DNA of 64,000 nucleotides from Actinotalea solisilvae (GCF_016464425.1 NZ_JADDKQ010000018.1:1-64000), one strand, 5' to 3'; shown: positions 1 through 8,672, counted from the stretch's first letter. Notes: generated from the sequence alone by a model not told the origin. Program-made: numbers and translations.

Positions 1-23
1 GCGGCGCGCGGCCGGCGCGGGCG

Positions 24-65
24 CCCCCCCCCCCCCCCCGCCCCCCCCCCCCCCCCCCCCCCCCC
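24..65. repeat. Poly-C homopolymer tract
   Basis: A run of 16 C, one G, then 25 C, followed by a short G/C-only stretch up to the end of the first gene. Nothing gene-like is seen in bases 1-86. Such a tract at the very edge of a window may be a contig-end or base-calling artefact, although it is also just downstream of the ABC permease stop codon where a terminator would be expected. Confidence 0.7.
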
Positions 66-86
66 GCCCGGGGTGGGGGAGCCGCG

Positions 87-902
87 TCAGTCCGCGCTGC
101 GGACGATGGTGCGGATGCCCACCGCGAGGCCGACGGCGGCCGTCGCGAACGCGGCGACGAAGCCCTGGACCGCCGTCGTCCCGAGGTCGCCCGCGAACAG
201 CGCGCGCTCCGCGTCGACGACGTACGCGACGGGGTTGACCGACGCCGCGACCTGCATCCAGCGCGGGCCGGCGTCGAGCGGCAGGAGCATCCCCGAGAGG
301 ATGAGCGCGGGGAACAGCACGGTCTGCTGGACCATCCAGAACATCCACTCCTGCGTCCGCACCGCGATCGCGAGCGCGTAGCTGAGCGACCCCAGCCCGA
401 CGCCGAGGAGCGCGAGGAGCAGCAGCCCGAGCGGCCCGCCGACGGGGTCGACGTCGAACCCGAACGGCAGCATGACGGCGACGACGAGGAGCGACTGCGC
501 GACGACGGGCACCATCTCCTTGAGCGAGCGGCCCACGAGCTGCGCCGACCGCGCGAGCGGCGTGACGAGCAGGCGCTCGTGCGCCCCGGTCTGCATCTCG
601 AACTGCAGGTTCGAGCCGGTCGTCGACGTCCCGAACAGCGTCGTCATGACGAGGATCGCCGGGACGAACCACTGCCACACGTCGGCGCCGACGGGTCCGC
701 CCGCCGCCTGCGTCGAGCCCGCGAGGAGCGGTCCGAACAGGCCGAGGAAGACGAGCGGCTGCACCAGCCCGAAGACGAGGCCGAACGGCTCGCGCACCAC
801 GGGGCGCAGCTCGCGCACGGTGACGAGGGCGACGTCGCGCAGCCAGTGCGCGCGCAGGGGCGGGGCGACCGCGGTCGTGGCGGTGAGGGTCGGCGTGGTC
901 AT
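87..902 (-). CDS. ABC-2 type transporter permease
   Basis: 271-residue integral membrane protein of the ABC-2 family (DrrB-like drug or lipid exporters). It has about six hydrophobic segments, for example around LVFGLVQPLVFLGLFGPLL and the C-terminal GFVAAFATAAVGLAVG stretch, and the family's typical 'RELRPVVREP' start. It would form the membrane channel for the ATPase encoded just upstream. The ATG at 902 is preceded by a good GAAGGA ribosome site; an alternative ATG at 971 overlaps the ATPase stop as ATGA, so a 23-residue longer product is possible. The exported substrate cannot be told from sequence. Confidence 0.88.
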   Translation of the reverse strand: MTTPTLTATTAVAPPLRAHWLRDVALVTVRELRPVVREPFGLVFGLVQPLVFLGLFGPLLAGSTQAAGGPVGADVWQWFVPAILVMTTLFGTSTTGSNLQFEMQTGAHERLLVTPLARSAQLVGRSLKEMVPVVAQSLLVVAVMLPFGFDVDPVGGPLGLLLLALLGVGLGSLSYALAIAVRTQEWMFWMVQQTVLFPALILSGMLLPLDAGPRWMQVAASVNPVAYVVDAERALFAGDLGTTAVQGFVAAFATAAVGLAVGIRTIVRSAD

Positions 903-967
903 GGTGCGTCCTTCGGGTCGGCGGGCAGCGCCCGGGCTGACGTGGTCCTGGGTCCGGGTCGGGGTGC

Positions 968-1966
968 TCATGCGGCGGCGTCGGCGGCAGCGGTCGGGGC
1001 GTCCGGCGCCCCGGGACCCTCGCGCAGGCTGCGCCCGGTGAGGGCGAGGAAGACGTCGTCGAGCGTCGGCGTGGTCGAGCGGGCGCCGAGGACCGGCACG
1101 TGGGCACGGTCCGCCGCGCGGACCACCTCGACGGCCGCCGTCGCTCCCGAGGCGACGCGCGCGCTCACCCGGGGGCCGTCGACGACGACGTCGCGCGCGC
1201 CCGGGAGCCGGTCCACGAGCGCCGCGAGCCGAGCCGCGTCGCCCGGCGTGGCCGCGTCGAGGACGAGGGCGTCGCCCGCGAGGTCGCGCTTGAGCGCCTC
1301 GGGGGTGTCGTCCGCGATCACCCGCCCGTGGTCGACGACGACGACGCGCTCGGCCATGGTGTCGGCCTCGTCGAGGTAGTGGGTGGTGAGCACGATGGTC
1401 ATCGCGTGCTCGCCGCGCAGGCGCGTGACGTGGTCCCACAGGTTCGCGCGGTTGTGCGGGTCCAGGCCCGTGGTCGGCTCGTCGAGGAAGAGCAGCTCGG
1501 GCGCGTGCACGAGTCCGAGCGCGACGTCGAGCCGCCGCCGCTGGCCGCCCGACAGCTCGGACACCTTGCGGGACGCCAGGTCGGTCAGGTCGAGCGCCTC
1601 GAGGAGCTCGCCCGCCCGGCGACGGGCCGCGGCGCGGTCCATGCCGTAGATGCGGCCCTGGGTGGTGAGCTCGTCGGCCGCGCGCTGCTGGTGCCCCGCG
1701 CCGTTGCCCTGACCGACGTAGCCGATGTGCCGGCGCACGTGCGCGGGCTGCCGCACGACGTCGAAGCCCGCGACCTCGGCCGTGCCCGAGGTGGGCCGGA
1801 CGAGGCTCGTCAGCATGCGCATCGTCGTCGTCTTGCCGGCGCCGTTGGGGCCCAGCACGGCGACGAGCTCGCCGGGGGCGATGTCGAGGTCGATGCCGCG
1901 GACGGCGTGGACGGTCTGCGAGCGGCTCACGGGGAAGTCCTTCGTGAGCCCGCGGGTCCGGATCAT
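968..1966 (-). CDS. ABC transporter ATP-binding protein, DrrA-like
   Basis: 332-residue cytoplasmic ATPase that should power the adjacent ABC-2 permease. Visible motifs are Walker A GPNGAGKT (residues 39-46), signature LSGGQ (138-142), Walker B LLFLDEP (158-164) and a switch histidine in TTHYLDEAD. The C-terminal extension of about 100 residues is typical of DrrA-type exporters for drugs or lipids. The ATG at 1966 follows GAGGAGCAGAC, a clear ribosome site; upstream in-frame codons are not needed. The gene is divergent from the WYL regulator, which is the likely controller of this operon. Confidence 0.92.
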   Translation of the reverse strand: MIRTRGLTKDFPVSRSQTVHAVRGIDLDIAPGELVAVLGPNGAGKTTTMRMLTSLVRPTSGTAEVAGFDVVRQPAHVRRHIGYVGQGNGAGHQQRAADELTTQGRIYGMDRAAARRRAGELLEALDLTDLASRKVSELSGGQRRRLDVALGLVHAPELLFLDEPTTGLDPHNRANLWDHVTRLRGEHAMTIVLTTHYLDEADTMAERVVVVDHGRVIADDTPEALKRDLAGDALVLDAATPGDAARLAALVDRLPGARDVVVDGPRVSARVASGATAAVEVVRAADRAHVPVLGARSTTPTLDDVFLALTGRSLREGPGAPDAPTAAADAAA

Positions 1967-2054
1967 GTCTGCTCCTCGCTGGGTGGTCGGTACTCCTCCA
2001 CCGTCCTCGGGGTAGCGGTCAGATCCTGTCCGCCACCGGGAGCAGAATCGGGGC

Positions 2055-3026
2055 ATGACGTCACCGCCCGCGCGCCTCCTCAGCCTCCTGTCGCTGCTCC
2101 AGGCTCGCCGCGACTGGCCCGGCGGCACGCTCGCGGAACGCCTGGGCGTGAGCGCCCGCACCGTCCGGCGCGACGTCGACCGCCTGCGCGACCTCGGGTA
2201 CCCGGTGCTCGCGACCAAGGGGCCCGACGGCGGCTACCGGCTCGCGGCCGGCACGTCCATGCCGCCGCTGCTGCTCGACGACGAGCAGGCGGTGGCCGTC
2301 GCCGTCGCGCTCCAGACGGCGTCGACCGGCGTCGACGGCCTCGACGAGGCCGCGCTGCGGGCGCTGACGACCGTGCGGCAGGTCATGCCCGCCCGCCTGC
2401 GCGGGCGCGTCGACGCGCTCCAGGTCACCGCCGTGACCCGTCCCCGCCGCACGGCCGTCGACGCGGACCGGCTGCTCGCCGTGGGGACGGCGGTGCGCGC
2501 CCGTGAGGTGCTGCGGTTCGACTACCGCGCGCCGGACGCCGCCGTGGACCCGGGTGCCGTCGGCCCGCCGCGCCGGGCCGAGCCGCACCACCTCGTCACC
2601 TGGGCCGGACGCTGGTACCTCGTCGCGTGGGACCTCGAGCGCGGCGACTGGCGCACCTTCCGCGTCGACCGCATGGAACCGCGCTCCCCCACCGGGTCAC
2701 GCTTCGCGCCGCGCGCGCTGCCGGGCGACGACGTCGGCGCCTGGGTCGCGGCGCGGTTCGCGGGTCCGCGCTGGCCCTGCACCGGCGAGGCCGTGGTGCA
2801 CGCCGAGGCCGCGGACATCGCGCGCTGGGCGGGCAGCCAGGGCGTCGTCGAGCCGCTCGGTCCGGGGCGGTGCCGCGTCGTCTCGGGCTCGTGGTCGTGG
2901 ACCGGCCTCGCGGCGTGGCTCGGCCTGTTCGGGTGCGACGTCGACGTCGTCGGGCCGCCCGAGCTGCGCGCGGCGGCGCGCGAGCTCGCGGACCGCTACG
3001 CGCGGGCGGCCCGCGACGACGGGTGA
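2055..3026 (+). CDS. YafY/DeoR-type HTH regulator with WYL domain
   Basis: 323-residue DNA-binding protein. An N-terminal winged helix (about residues 5-60, 'LAERLGVSARTVRRDVDRLRDLGYPV') is followed by a WYL domain ('HHLVTWAGRWYLVAWDLERGDWRTFRVDRM') and a C-terminal WCX-like region. WYL proteins bind small ligands or nucleic acid and usually regulate the neighbouring gene. It is divergent from the ABC exporter with 88 bases between starts, so both promoters lie in that gap, and control of the exporter is the natural inference. Start chosen at the first ATG before the HTH; the ribosome site is weak. Confidence 0.88.
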   Translation: MTSPPARLLSLLSLLQARRDWPGGTLAERLGVSARTVRRDVDRLRDLGYPVLATKGPDGGYRLAAGTSMPPLLLDDEQAVAVAVALQTASTGVDGLDEAALRALTTVRQVMPARLRGRVDALQVTAVTRPRRTAVDADRLLAVGTAVRAREVLRFDYRAPDAAVDPGAVGPPRRAEPHHLVTWAGRWYLVAWDLERGDWRTFRVDRMEPRSPTGSRFAPRALPGDDVGAWVAARFAGPRWPCTGEAVVHAEAADIARWAGSQGVVEPLGPGRCRVVSGSWSWTGLAAWLGLFGCDVDVVGPPELRAAARELADRYARAARDDG

Positions 3027-3030
3027 GGGC

Positions 3031-3291
3031 TCAGCGCGTGACGCGCTCCAGGAGGCCGAGCGCGTAGGCCTCGGGCACGACCTCGACGACCTTGGTGGCC
3101 TGCATCCACACCGCGGGGTTGGTGAGGTGGCCGAAGGCCCACTCGACGCGGCAGCCACCCGAGGCGCCGTCGCGGTCGACGCGCCAGGTCCCGGGGTGGC
3201 CCGTGACCGGGTCCGTGCCGTGGACGGTCACCGGGAAGCCGGGGGTGCCGACGGGGCGGTCGGTGGTCGGGGCGTCCAGGGTGGCGGTCAT
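3031..3291 (-). CDS. Small hypothetical protein
   Basis: 86-residue acidic protein that I do not assign to a family. It has a tryptophan/valine-rich C-terminal half ('WRVDRDGASGGCRVEWAFGHLTNPAVWMQATKVVEVVPEAYALGLLERV') and no signal peptide, membrane segment or metal motif. The ATG at 3291 has a GAAGGA ribosome site eight bases upstream, which supports it as a real gene. It is convergent with the WYL regulator, only four bases from its stop. Function unknown. Confidence 0.65.
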   Translation of the reverse strand: MTATLDAPTTDRPVGTPGFPVTVHGTDPVTGHPGTWRVDRDGASGGCRVEWAFGHLTNPAVWMQATKVVEVVPEAYALGLLERVTR

Positions 3292-3419
3292 CTCGGGTGT
3301 CCTTCGCGGTGCGAGCGTCGTCTCCCCTCTAGCGTCGGCACTCCGGGCCCGGATCTGAGAGGACCTTCGGCCCCGGACGCGCCCGCGGCGACGTGACGTC
3401 GCCGACACCGCGGGCCAGG

Positions 3420-4445
3420 ATGGGCGGCGTGACGACGACGCCGCAGCCCACCGCCGAGCCCGCGAGCCCCGCACCCGGACCCACCGCGGCGGTGGACGGC
3501 CGCTGGCGCACCGACGTGCTCGGCGAGGACTGGGAGGCGCTGACGCTCCCGCTGCGGCCGGACGAGCAGGGCGAGGCCGTCGCCACGCTCGTGCGCCGCC
3601 GCGGCCCGCGGCACGACCGGGCGGTGCTCTACGTGCACGGCTACGTCGACTACTTCTTCCAGCGGCACCTCGGCGAGGCGTGGGAGGACCTGGGGTACAG
3701 CTTCTACGCGCTCGACCTGCGCGCGTACGGCCGCTCGCACCTGCCGCACCAGATCCCCGACTACACGACGGACCTCGCGACCCACGCCGAGGAGCTCGAC
3801 CTCGCCGCGGGCGTGCTGCGCGCGGCCGGGCACAGCGTCCTCGTCGGGCACGGGCACTCGACCGGCGGCCTGCTCATGGCCCTCTGGGCGCACGCGCGGC
3901 GCGGCCGCGGGACGGTCGACGCGCTCGTGCTCAACAGCCCGTGGTTCGACCTCAACCGCGGGTGGGTCGACCGGGTCCTGAAGACGCGCGCGCTCGACGT
4001 CGTGGGGCGCGTGGCGCCGCGGCTCGTCGTCGGGCAGATCGCGCACCACTACGGCGAGGCGCTGCACCGCGACACGGGCGGGCCGTGGGACTACGACCTC
4101 ACCTGGAAGCCGCACCGCGGCTTCGGCGTGCGCGCCGGGTGGATCCGGACGGTCCGGCGCGGCCACCGCGCCGTCGCCCGCGGCCTCGCGGTCGACGTGC
4201 CCGTGCTGGTGTGCACGAGCGACGCGACCGGCCCCCACGACCGGTTCCACGACGCGCTCGACCGCACCGACAGCGTGCTGGCCGTCGAGCAGATCCTCGA
4301 GCGCGCGCCGCGGCTCGGGCCCGACGTCACCGTGGTCCAGGTCCCCGGCGGGATCCACGACCTCGCCCTGTCCCCCGGGCCCGCGCGCCGGGCGTACCTC
4401 GACGCGGTCGCCGCCTTCCTGCGCGAGCGCCTGCCCGAGGACTGA
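3420..4445 (+). CDS. Alpha/beta hydrolase, S33 lysophospholipase-like
   Basis: About 341-residue cytoplasmic serine hydrolase. It shows the oxyanion-loop region 'VLYVHGYVDYFFQ', the nucleophile elbow GHGHSTGG, a 'PVLVCTSDATGPHD' acid-residue strand and a catalytic histidine in 'GGIHDLALS'. This is the layout of serine aminopeptidase S33/monoacylglycerol lipase-like enzymes; the substrate is unknown. The ATG at 3420 was chosen; an in-frame ATG at 3393 and GTG at 3429 are alternatives, and no strong ribosome site discriminates. It ends at a large hairpin shared with the convergent lipoprotein gene. Confidence 0.82.
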   Translation: MGGVTTTPQPTAEPASPAPGPTAAVDGRWRTDVLGEDWEALTLPLRPDEQGEAVATLVRRRGPRHDRAVLYVHGYVDYFFQRHLGEAWEDLGYSFYALDLRAYGRSHLPHQIPDYTTDLATHAEELDLAAGVLRAAGHSVLVGHGHSTGGLLMALWAHARRGRGTVDALVLNSPWFDLNRGWVDRVLKTRALDVVGRVAPRLVVGQIAHHYGEALHRDTGGPWDYDLTWKPHRGFGVRAGWIRTVRRGHRAVARGLAVDVPVLVCTSDATGPHDRFHDALDRTDSVLAVEQILERAPRLGPDVTVVQVPGGIHDLALSPGPARRAYLDAVAAFLRERLPED

Positions 4446-4456
4446 CCCCGGACGCA

Positions 4457-4493
4457 CCGACGCCCCGGCACCGTGCGGTGGCCGGGGCGTCGG
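4457..4493. terminator. Bidirectional hairpin terminator
   Basis: A perfect stem, CGACGCCCCGGC (4458-4469) pairing with GCCGGGGCGTCG (4481-4492), extended by one more pair outside and with a further small inner stem. It lies between the convergent hydrolase (stop 4445) and lipoprotein (stop 4508) genes, so it can end transcription from both sides. There is no U-tract, as is usual in high-GC actinomycetes. Confidence 0.8.
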
Positions 4494-4507
4494 ACGTCGG
4501 GGGTCGC

Positions 4508-4993
4508 TCAGCGGTTGGCGCCCTCGAGCGTCCCCGTGATGCCGCCGGCCTCGTCGACGGCGAGGCACAGGACCTCGCGGTCGTCGGCCTCGTCCCAGCT
4601 CATCTGGCTCGGCGTGAGCGGCTGGTAGTAGATCTCGGAGCTGTCGTAGTCGAGCCCGATGAACGTCTCGAACGCAGGCAGGCAGTACGCGTTCGCGAGC
4701 TCGACGATCTCCTCGTCCCCGGGGTACTCGCCGTCGGGCAGGAAGGTCGAGGCGTAGATCTCGGTGTCGTGCGGCTCGTCGCACGGCACGGTCGGGACCG
4801 TCTCGACCTCGGTGCCGAGCTCGGCCGAGCTGATGCAGTCGCCGACCTTGATGCTGAAGACGTCGGCGTCGGTGGCCTCGGTGATCTCGCCGGTCTCGGC
4901 GTCGCGCTCGGCGGCCTGGGGCCCGCAGGCCGTGAGCGTGAGAGCGAGCGCGCCCGCCGCGAGACAGGCGGCGGACGTCCGTGTGATGCGCAT
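4508..4993 (-). CDS. Septum-formation family lipoprotein
   Basis: 161-residue predicted lipoprotein. The N-terminus is a lipoprotein signal peptide ending in the lipobox LTACG (cysteine near residue 23). The mature part has the cysteine-containing pattern of the actinobacterial 'septum formation' domain: 'KVGDCI', 'VPCDEPHDTEIYA', 'AYCLPAFETFIG', 'REVLCLA'. Proteins of this family are membrane-anchored and of poorly known role. It is a paralogue of the gene at 5947-6489: both share 'GDC', 'PC...HE/D.E.YA', 'F.GLDY/MEW.SSE' and 'DDRE.LC.A.D.AGG..GSL/TLE'. Start ATG 4993 begins the signal peptide. Confidence 0.8.
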   Translation of the reverse strand: MRITRTSAACLAAGALALTLTACGPQAAERDAETGEITEATDADVFSIKVGDCISSAELGTEVETVPTVPCDEPHDTEIYASTFLPDGEYPGDEEIVELANAYCLPAFETFIGLDYDSSEIYYQPLTPSQMSWDEADDREVLCLAVDEAGGITGTLEGANR

Positions 4994-5186
4994 GGGGTTC
5001 CCCTCGGGTCGGCAGGCGCCCGTGCGCCCGGCGGCGCGATGGTACTGATCAACGACGACACCGCGGTGTCGTGCCCACGACCGGCCGGCGTCGGGCCGAC
5101 GACGGGATCCCCCCGCGGCGCGACGCCCGGCCCGCAGGGCCCGGCGGGCGCCCCCCGGTACCGTGGCTGCCCCACCCGGAGGACCG

Positions 5187-5930
5187 ATGCCCGACCCCGA
5201 CTTCTCGTTCGGCGCGCCCACGCCCCACGGCCCGCTGCGCACCTTCCACCCGCGGCGCTCGCCGCTCGGCCCTGCCCGCCGGGACGCGCTCGAGCACCTG
5301 TGGCCGCGTCTTGGCTTCTCGGTGCACGACGACGCCGCGGCCCCCCTCACGGCCGACGGCGCGCTCGACCGGCCCGCGCTCTTCGGTCGCGACGCCCCGC
5401 TCGTCGTCGAGATCGGCTCGGGCATGGGCGAGGCCGTCGCGGCGATGGCCGCGGCGGACCCCGACCGCGACTACCTCGCGGTCGAGGCGCACCTGCCCGG
5501 CGTCGCGAACCTCCTGCTGCTCCTCGAGGCGGGCGGCGTCACCAACGTCCGGGTCGCGCACGGCGACGCGCTCGAGCTCCTGCGCCGCCGCGTGCCCGAG
5601 GCCTCCCTCGACGCCGTGCACGTCTTCTTCCCCGACCCGTGGCCCAAGGCGCGCCACCACAAGCGCCGGATCATCGCTCCCGCGCACGTCGCGCTCCTGC
5701 GCTCGCGCCTCGTGCCCGGCGGCGTGCTGCACTGCGCGACGGACTGGGCGCCCTACGCGGAGGTCATGCTCGCGACGCTCACGGCCGACCCCGAGCTCGA
5801 GAACCTCCACGACGGGTTCGCCCCGCGCCCCGCGCACCGCCCGACGACGCACTTCGAGCGCCGCGGCCTCGCGCTCGGGCACGAGGTCGCGGACGTCGTC
5901 GTGCGCCGCGTCGCGCGCGACCCGCGCTGA
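5187..5930 (+). CDS. trmB: tRNA (guanine-N7-)-methyltransferase
   Basis: 247-residue SAM-dependent enzyme that makes m7G46 in the variable loop of tRNA. Seen are the SAM-binding motif 'VVEIGSGMGEAVAAMAA', the family signature 'VHVFFPDPWPKARHHKRRI' and the C-terminal 'PTTHFERRGLALGHEV' (usual TKFE.RG motif). Length is normal for TrmB. The ATG at 5187 directly follows GGAGGACCG, an excellent ribosome site, so the upstream in-frame ATG at 5163 is rejected. It sits between two paralogous lipoprotein genes; its last codons form one arm of a terminator hairpin. Confidence 0.95.
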   Translation: MPDPDFSFGAPTPHGPLRTFHPRRSPLGPARRDALEHLWPRLGFSVHDDAAAPLTADGALDRPALFGRDAPLVVEIGSGMGEAVAAMAAADPDRDYLAVEAHLPGVANLLLLLEAGGVTNVRVAHGDALELLRRRVPEASLDAVHVFFPDPWPKARHHKRRIIAPAHVALLRSRLVPGGVLHCATDWAPYAEVMLATLTADPELENLHDGFAPRPAHRPTTHFERRGLALGHEVADVVVRRVARDPR

Positions 5931-5941
5931 GCGGGTCGCGC
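5915..5941. terminator. Hairpin at the trmB stop codon
   Basis: Perfect 11-bp stem GCGCGACCCGC (5915-5925) with GCGGGTCGCGC (5931-5941); the five-base loop holds the trmB stop codon. It lies between convergent trmB and the second septum-formation lipoprotein, and can serve both. Confidence 0.75.
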
Positions 5942-5946
5942 CCGGC

Positions 5947-6489
5947 TCAGCGCTGCGCCTGCGCGAGGCTCCCGACGACGCCGCCCGCGGGGTCGTTCGC
6001 GATGCAGAGGATCTCCCGGTCGTCGAGCTGCTTCCACGACTCGACCGTCGGGTACAGGTAGGTGAAGTCGAGCTCCGAGCTCTCCCACTCCATGCCGACG
6101 AAGGACGCGAACTCGCTCATGCAGAAGTCCTCCGACTGGTCGAGGACGGCGTCCTCGCCCGGGTAGGAGTCGCCGGCGACGGAGGTCGCGGCGTAGGCCT
6201 CGCTCTCGTGCGCCGCCTTGCACGGGGTGACGTGGACGGTCCAGACCTCGACGGTCTCGGCGTCCGGGTCCTCCCAGTCGAGCGTGAGGCAGTCGCCGAT
6301 CCGCAGGGCCATCGCGTCGACGTCGCCCTCCTCGGTGATCACGCCGCTGGCGTCCCGCACGGGCTGCGCCGCGTCACCCGCGAGGGCGTCCCCGATCACC
6401 GAGCACCCACCGAGCGCGAGCGCCACCGAGGCGCCCACGGTGACCGCGGTCACCGTCCTCAACCCACCGACCAGACGTGCCGTACCCAT
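5947..6489 (-). CDS. Septum-formation family lipoprotein (paralogue)
   Basis: 180-residue predicted lipoprotein with signal peptide and lipobox LGGCS, followed by the same conserved blocks as the 4508-4993 protein ('RIGDCL', 'TPCKAAHESEAYA', 'DFCMSEFASFVGMEWESSELDF', 'DDREILCIAND'). The two are clearly duplicated genes separated by trmB. The ATG at 6489 is favoured over the GTG just before it because the AGGGGG ribosome site is five bases upstream of the ATG but too close to the GTG. Exposed on the outer face of the membrane; molecular role unknown. Confidence 0.8.
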   Translation of the reverse strand: MGTARLVGGLRTVTAVTVGASVALALGGCSVIGDALAGDAAQPVRDASGVITEEGDVDAMALRIGDCLTLDWEDPDAETVEVWTVHVTPCKAAHESEAYAATSVAGDSYPGEDAVLDQSEDFCMSEFASFVGMEWESSELDFTYLYPTVESWKQLDDREILCIANDPAGGVVGSLAQAQR

Positions 6490-6693
6490 CACTGCCCCCT
6501 GCTCCGACCACGCGTGCGACCGGCGGGCGCCGGGCCGCGCCGCACGCTAGTGCCCCGACCGGCACCGCGACGAGGGCCGTTCGGGCGGACCGGGGGGTGA
6601 GGTCGGCGCAGGCACGCGCGGGTGAGGCGGCACCGGAGGTGGGGGCGGCACAGGGGGGTGAGTCGACACAGGCGGCGAGGTCGGCGCGGGCCG

Positions 6694-7455
6694 CTACGTC
6701 GTCGCGGCGAGCAGGACCGTCCCGTCGGCGGCGCGCAGCTCGACCCGGACGATGTCGGCGCGGCGGAGCAGCGTCGACGCGGGGACGCTCACCTCGCGGT
6801 CGGCCACGGCGCCCCAGGTCGCGACCTCCTCGCTCCCGCCGTCGGCGGCGAGCACGACGAGCGCGTAGCCGGGGGCGGGCCCGGGCTCGCCGTAGGGGCC
6901 CCCGGCGGGGTCGCCGCCTCCCGCGTGCCGGCAGACCAGCTCGATCCGGGTGCCCCAGGCGACGTCGTCGAGGCGCACGGTCGCCGTGACCGGGCTCTCG
7001 ACCACCGGGCTCAGCTCGATCGCCTCGCTCACCACCGGTGCGGTCGTCGCGGCCGGCCGCCACGGGACCGGGACGGGGCTGCCCGGCAGCACGATCGCGA
7101 GCACGACGACGGCCGCCGCGGCCAGCCCGCTCGCGACCCAGCGCCGCCGTCGGCGCACGGCCTCCTCCCGCCGCGCGACGCGCAGCAGGTCCGCGAGCAG
7201 GACCGTCGGCGGCTCGTCGACGACGCGGAACGCCTCGTCGGGCAGGCCCGCGCCCACCGCGACGTCGCCCACGAGCTCGCCCGGCACGCGGTCGAGCAGC
7301 GCGGGCAGGACCGCCACCTCGTCGACGGCCTCGCGGCACGCCGGGCACGCGCGCAGGTGCTCCTCGAACGCGAGGCGCTCGCGCGCCTCGAGCGCACCGA
7401 GCACGTAGGCGCCGACGTCGCCGGCCCAGCGGTCGTGGCTCACGGACCCGGTCAC
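6694..7455 (-). CDS. Zinc-finger anti-sigma factor
   Basis: 253-residue membrane protein. The N-terminal anti-sigma domain has the zinc motif H33-x3-C37-x2-C40 ('EEHLRACPACREAV'), a membrane segment at about residues 107-124 and an extracytoplasmic C-terminal domain of the RskA/anti-sigma-K type. It should hold the upstream-encoded ECF sigma factor inactive at the membrane until regulated proteolysis. Its GTG start (7453-7455) overlaps the sigma stop codon as GTGA, giving translational coupling; an alternative GTG lies at 7443. Confidence 0.87.
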   Translation of the reverse strand: MTGSVSHDRWAGDVGAYVLGALEARERLAFEEHLRACPACREAVDEVAVLPALLDRVPGELVGDVAVGAGLPDEAFRVVDEPPTVLLADLLRVARREEAVRRRRRWVASGLAAAAVVVLAIVLPGSPVPVPWRPAATTAPVVSEAIELSPVVESPVTATVRLDDVAWGTRIELVCRHAGGGDPAGGPYGEPGPAPGYALVVLAADGGSEEVATWGAVADREVSVPASTLLRRADIVRVELRAADGTVLLAATT

Positions 7456-7967
7456 CGGGTCACCCCCATCTCCTGCAGCACGAGCCGGAGCGAGCGCAGC
7501 GCGTAGTGGATGCGGGACTTCACGGTGCCCTCCGGGACACCGAGCTGCCGGGCGGCCTCCGCGACGGAGCGGCCGCGGTAGTAGCACAGGAGGATCACCT
7601 GGCGGTGCTCCACGGACAGGCGCGACAGGGCGTCGGCGACGAGCCAGCCCTCGAGCATCTCGTCGGTGCGCGACGCGTCCGGCTCGCGCGGCTCGGGGAC
7701 CTCGTCGGCGAGGACCTCGCGCCGCGACCGGCCCGAGCGCCACTCGTCGATGACCAGGTGCCGTGCGACCGTGAACAACCAGGCGCGCGTCGCGCCGGTC
7801 GCCCCCTCGAGGACGCGCGGCGAGCGCCACGCGCGCAGCAGCGTCTCCTGGACCACGTCCTCGGCGTGCGCGCGGTCGCCGCCCACGAGGCGCAGGACGT
7901 AGCCCCACAGCGCCCTCGCGTGCTCGCCGTGCAGCGCGATCATGAGGTCGGTCGAGCTCACGGTCAC
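7452..7967 (-). CDS. ECF RNA polymerase sigma factor
   Basis: About 171-residue group 4 sigma factor with region 2 ('RALWGYVLRLVGGDRAHAEDVVQETLLRAWRSP...RAWLFTVARHLVIDEWRS') and region 4 ('LSVEHRQVILLCYYRGRSVAEAARQLGVPEGTVKSRIHYALRSLR'). It directs RNA polymerase to a small regulon and pairs with the overlapping anti-sigma gene, resembling SigK/RskA or SigL/RslA pairs. The start is uncertain: GTG at 7967 or 7961, or ATG at 7943. It is divergent from a small membrane protein and near a Rieske gene, which may be targets. Confidence 0.92.
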   Translation of the reverse strand: MTVSSTDLMIALHGEHARALWGYVLRLVGGDRAHAEDVVQETLLRAWRSPRVLEGATGATRAWLFTVARHLVIDEWRSGRSRREVLADEVPEPREPDASRTDEMLEGWLVADALSRLSVEHRQVILLCYYRGRSVAEAARQLGVPEGTVKSRIHYALRSLRLVLQEMGVTR

Positions 7968-8216
7968 GGCGCGCCACCGGTCGGCGCGGCGACGCGACGC
8001 GCGCCCGCTCGGGCGACGTCGGCCGGGGTGGTCAGGGGCATGCCGCACCTCGCGCTCGGGGCGGGACGTCGGGACGGATCTGCCCGACCAGTGAACCAGA
8101 GCGGTCCCCACGACGTGCCTAGGGGTGACGGGGCGCACGACCGGGGCTCGACGGGCACCGCCGGGCGCGCGCCGCAGGTCCCCGACCGGGGTCCGCACCA
8201 CGAGAGGGTGACGAGC

Positions 8217-8672
8217 ATGGACGTACGACGACGGACCATCGGCAACGCCGCCCGCGGGCTCGCCGCGGCCGCGGTGCTGCTCTCCGCGGTGGTCCACCTC
8301 GACCTGTGGGCCCTCGGGCTGAGCGCGCACCCCGTCCTGGGGCCGGGGTTCCTCGCGACGTTCGTGGGCGGCGTCGTCGTCGCCCTCGCGCTGCTGCTGT
8401 GGGACCACTGGCTGCCGCCGCTCGCGGCCGTCGGGTTCGGCCTCGCGACGCTCGGCGCGTACGTCATGGCGCTCACGGTCGGGTTCCTCGGCGTGCAGGA
8501 GGCGGGTGGCGGGACCCCCGCCACGCTCTCGCTCGTCTCGGAGTCCGCCGCGGTGGTGCTCGGCGTCGTCGTGCTCGCCGCGGAGCGGGGGCTGCGCCGG
8601 CGGACCGGCACCTCCCCCGCCCGCGACGAGCGCATCGGCGGTCTCACGCCTCCACGACCTGCCCGTCCCTGA
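8217..8672 (+). CDS. Small four-helix membrane protein
   Basis: 151-residue hydrophobic protein, probably with four membrane segments ('AAAVLLSAVVHLDLWAL', 'FLATFVGGVVVALALLL', 'VGFGLATLGAYVMALTVGFL', 'SAAVVLGVVVLAAERGL') and a basic tail. I do not recognise a named family. The ATG at 8217 follows AGAGGG. Divergent from the ECF sigma operon and tail-to-tail with the Rieske gene, whose 3' end it overlaps by 29 bases, so it may belong to the same oxidative or envelope stress response. Function unknown. Confidence 0.7.
   Translation: MDVRRRTIGNAARGLAAAAVLLSAVVHLDLWALGLSAHPVLGPGFLATFVGGVVVALALLLWDHWLPPLAAVGFGLATLGAYVMALTVGFLGVQEAGGGTPATLSLVSESAAVVLGVVVLAAERGLRRRTGTSPARDERIGGLTPPRPARP

Noticed and set aside
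3680..6061. Long open frame across the hydrolase, lipoprotein and trmB genes
   Set aside because: Arg/Pro/Ala-rich translation without domains, in another frame of well-supported genes on both strands.
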